Shown here: one piece after another, positions 4,770 through 5,111 of the stretch | Numbering within the stretch: the stretch's first letter is position 1 | How the letters are laid out: each line of letters begins with the position of its first letter | Origin: Chloroflexota bacterium | GTDB lineage: Bacteria; Chloroflexota; Dehalococcoidia; DSTF01; JACRBR01 | DNA: 5,111 nucleotides | Assembly: GCA_021813085.1 (NCBI GenBank) | Contig: JAKAMA010000208.1 | Location: forward strand, 1-5,111 | Direction of reading: 5' to 3' | Made by a program: the position numbers and the translations under genes | Notes under the pieces: model-generated | Databases searched by the model: none | What the model saw: the letters and a program-made list of their open reading frames with translations, nothing else | What the model was told of the DNA's origin: nothing

Positions 4770-5111
4770 CCTCCCGCCCGCTTCCCTTCGAGCCACGCGT
4801 TGAAGCGCGGCGCGCGCTTCTCCCGGAACGCCGCGATGCCTTCGTGCGCGTCCGCGTGGTGGTCGCTCACCGCCGTCTTCGCGGCGATGTCGTCGAGCGC
4901 CTGCGCGAAGGACGTCTCCGCCGCGTTGTAGACGGAGCGCTTGAGCAGGCGCATCGCAACCTGCGGTCCCTCGGCGAGCTCGCGCGCCAACTCCATCGCG
5001 CGCTCTTGCAGCTCGTCGGGCGGCACCACCTGGTGCACGAGGCCGAGCGTCAGCGCCTCGTGCGCCGGCACGATGCGGTTGCGCATCAGGAAGTCCATCG
5101 TCCTCGCCACG
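4766..5111 (-). CDS. Enoyl-CoA hydratase/isomerase family (crotonase), C-terminal part
   Basis: Last 114 or so residues of a crotonase-fold protein; the N-terminal half with the oxyanion hole lies beyond the window edge, and the GTG/ATG codons near the edge are internal. Recognisable parts are the HEALTLGLVHQVVPPDEL loop (switch from core to C-terminal helices), ELARELAEGPQVAMRLLKRSVYNA, and the closing DAHEGIAAFREKRAPRFNAW, the standard EGxxAFxEKRxPxF ending. Typical roles are hydration or isomerisation of acyl-CoA in fatty-acid or aromatic degradation. The exact reaction cannot be told, because the residues that separate hydratases from isomerases lie upstream. It converges on the flavoprotein gene with a 4-base overlap, and no terminator hairpin with T-tract is seen between them. 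Confidence 0.92.
   Translation of the reverse strand, partial: VARTMDFLMRNRIVPAHEALTLGLVHQVVPPDELQERAMELARELAEGPQVAMRLLKRSVYNAAETSFAQALDDIAAKTAVSDHHADAHEGIAAFREKRAPRFNAWLEGKRAGG

Overview
The window is a GC-rich bacterial stretch of compact genes. It starts inside a sulfur-mobilisation gene and ends inside a crotonase-family gene. The SufS-SufU-SufT gene order is typical of Gram-positive-type SUF systems (Firmicutes, Actinobacteria, Chloroflexota and relatives). Runs of short heptamer repeats between genes, together with high GC, make me lean towards Chloroflexota or a related GC-rich lineage. That placement is a guess from style, not from a marker gene.

Layout. (1) Positions 1-1615, plus strand: the end of sufS (cysteine desulfurase), sufU (zinc-dependent sulfur-transfer partner, overlapping sufS by 32 bases) and a MIP18/DUF59 protein (SufT-like). 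This is the 3' end of an Fe-S cluster assembly operon. Two arrays of the same degenerate heptamer, each introduced by a small GC hairpin plus the dinucleotide AC, follow the sufU and sufT stop codons. (2) 1694-1890: no convincing gene, only a weak hairpin and a possible 24-codon remnant. (3) 1891-2710, minus strand: a Phd/YefM-type antitoxin and PIN-domain (VapC) toxin pair. The reading frames overlap unusually far, and the promoter carries an inverted repeat and appears to give a leaderless mRNA. (4) 2830-3694, plus strand: a fluoride-response operon consisting of a promoter, a fluoride (crcB-motif) riboswitch, crcB/fluC (fluoride channel) and a DUF190 gene. The aptamer can be followed base by base: a P1 stem, a pseudoknot between the P1 loop and the 3' end, a P2 stem with a GAGA tetraloop, and a mutually exclusive 11-bp hairpin directly before crcB. 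(5) 3743-4769, plus strand: a two-gene unit of a limonene-1,2-epoxide-hydrolase-like protein with all five catalytic residues in place and a pyridoxamine-phosphate-oxidase-like flavoprotein, with stop and start codons overlapping. (6) 4766-5111, minus strand: the C-terminal part of an enoyl-CoA hydratase/isomerase, converging on and overlapping the flavoprotein gene by 4 bases.

How the parts work together: SufS takes sulfur from cysteine and SufU relays it, with SufT helping cluster maturation. The riboswitch turns on CrcB (and probably the DUF190 protein) when cytoplasmic fluoride rises. The toxin-antitoxin pair sits as an accessory insert between these two conserved modules. The best candidates for a second look are the complete fluoride switch with its overlapping expression platform, the hairpin-plus-heptamer arrays flanking sufT, and the long frame overlap in the toxin-antitoxin pair.
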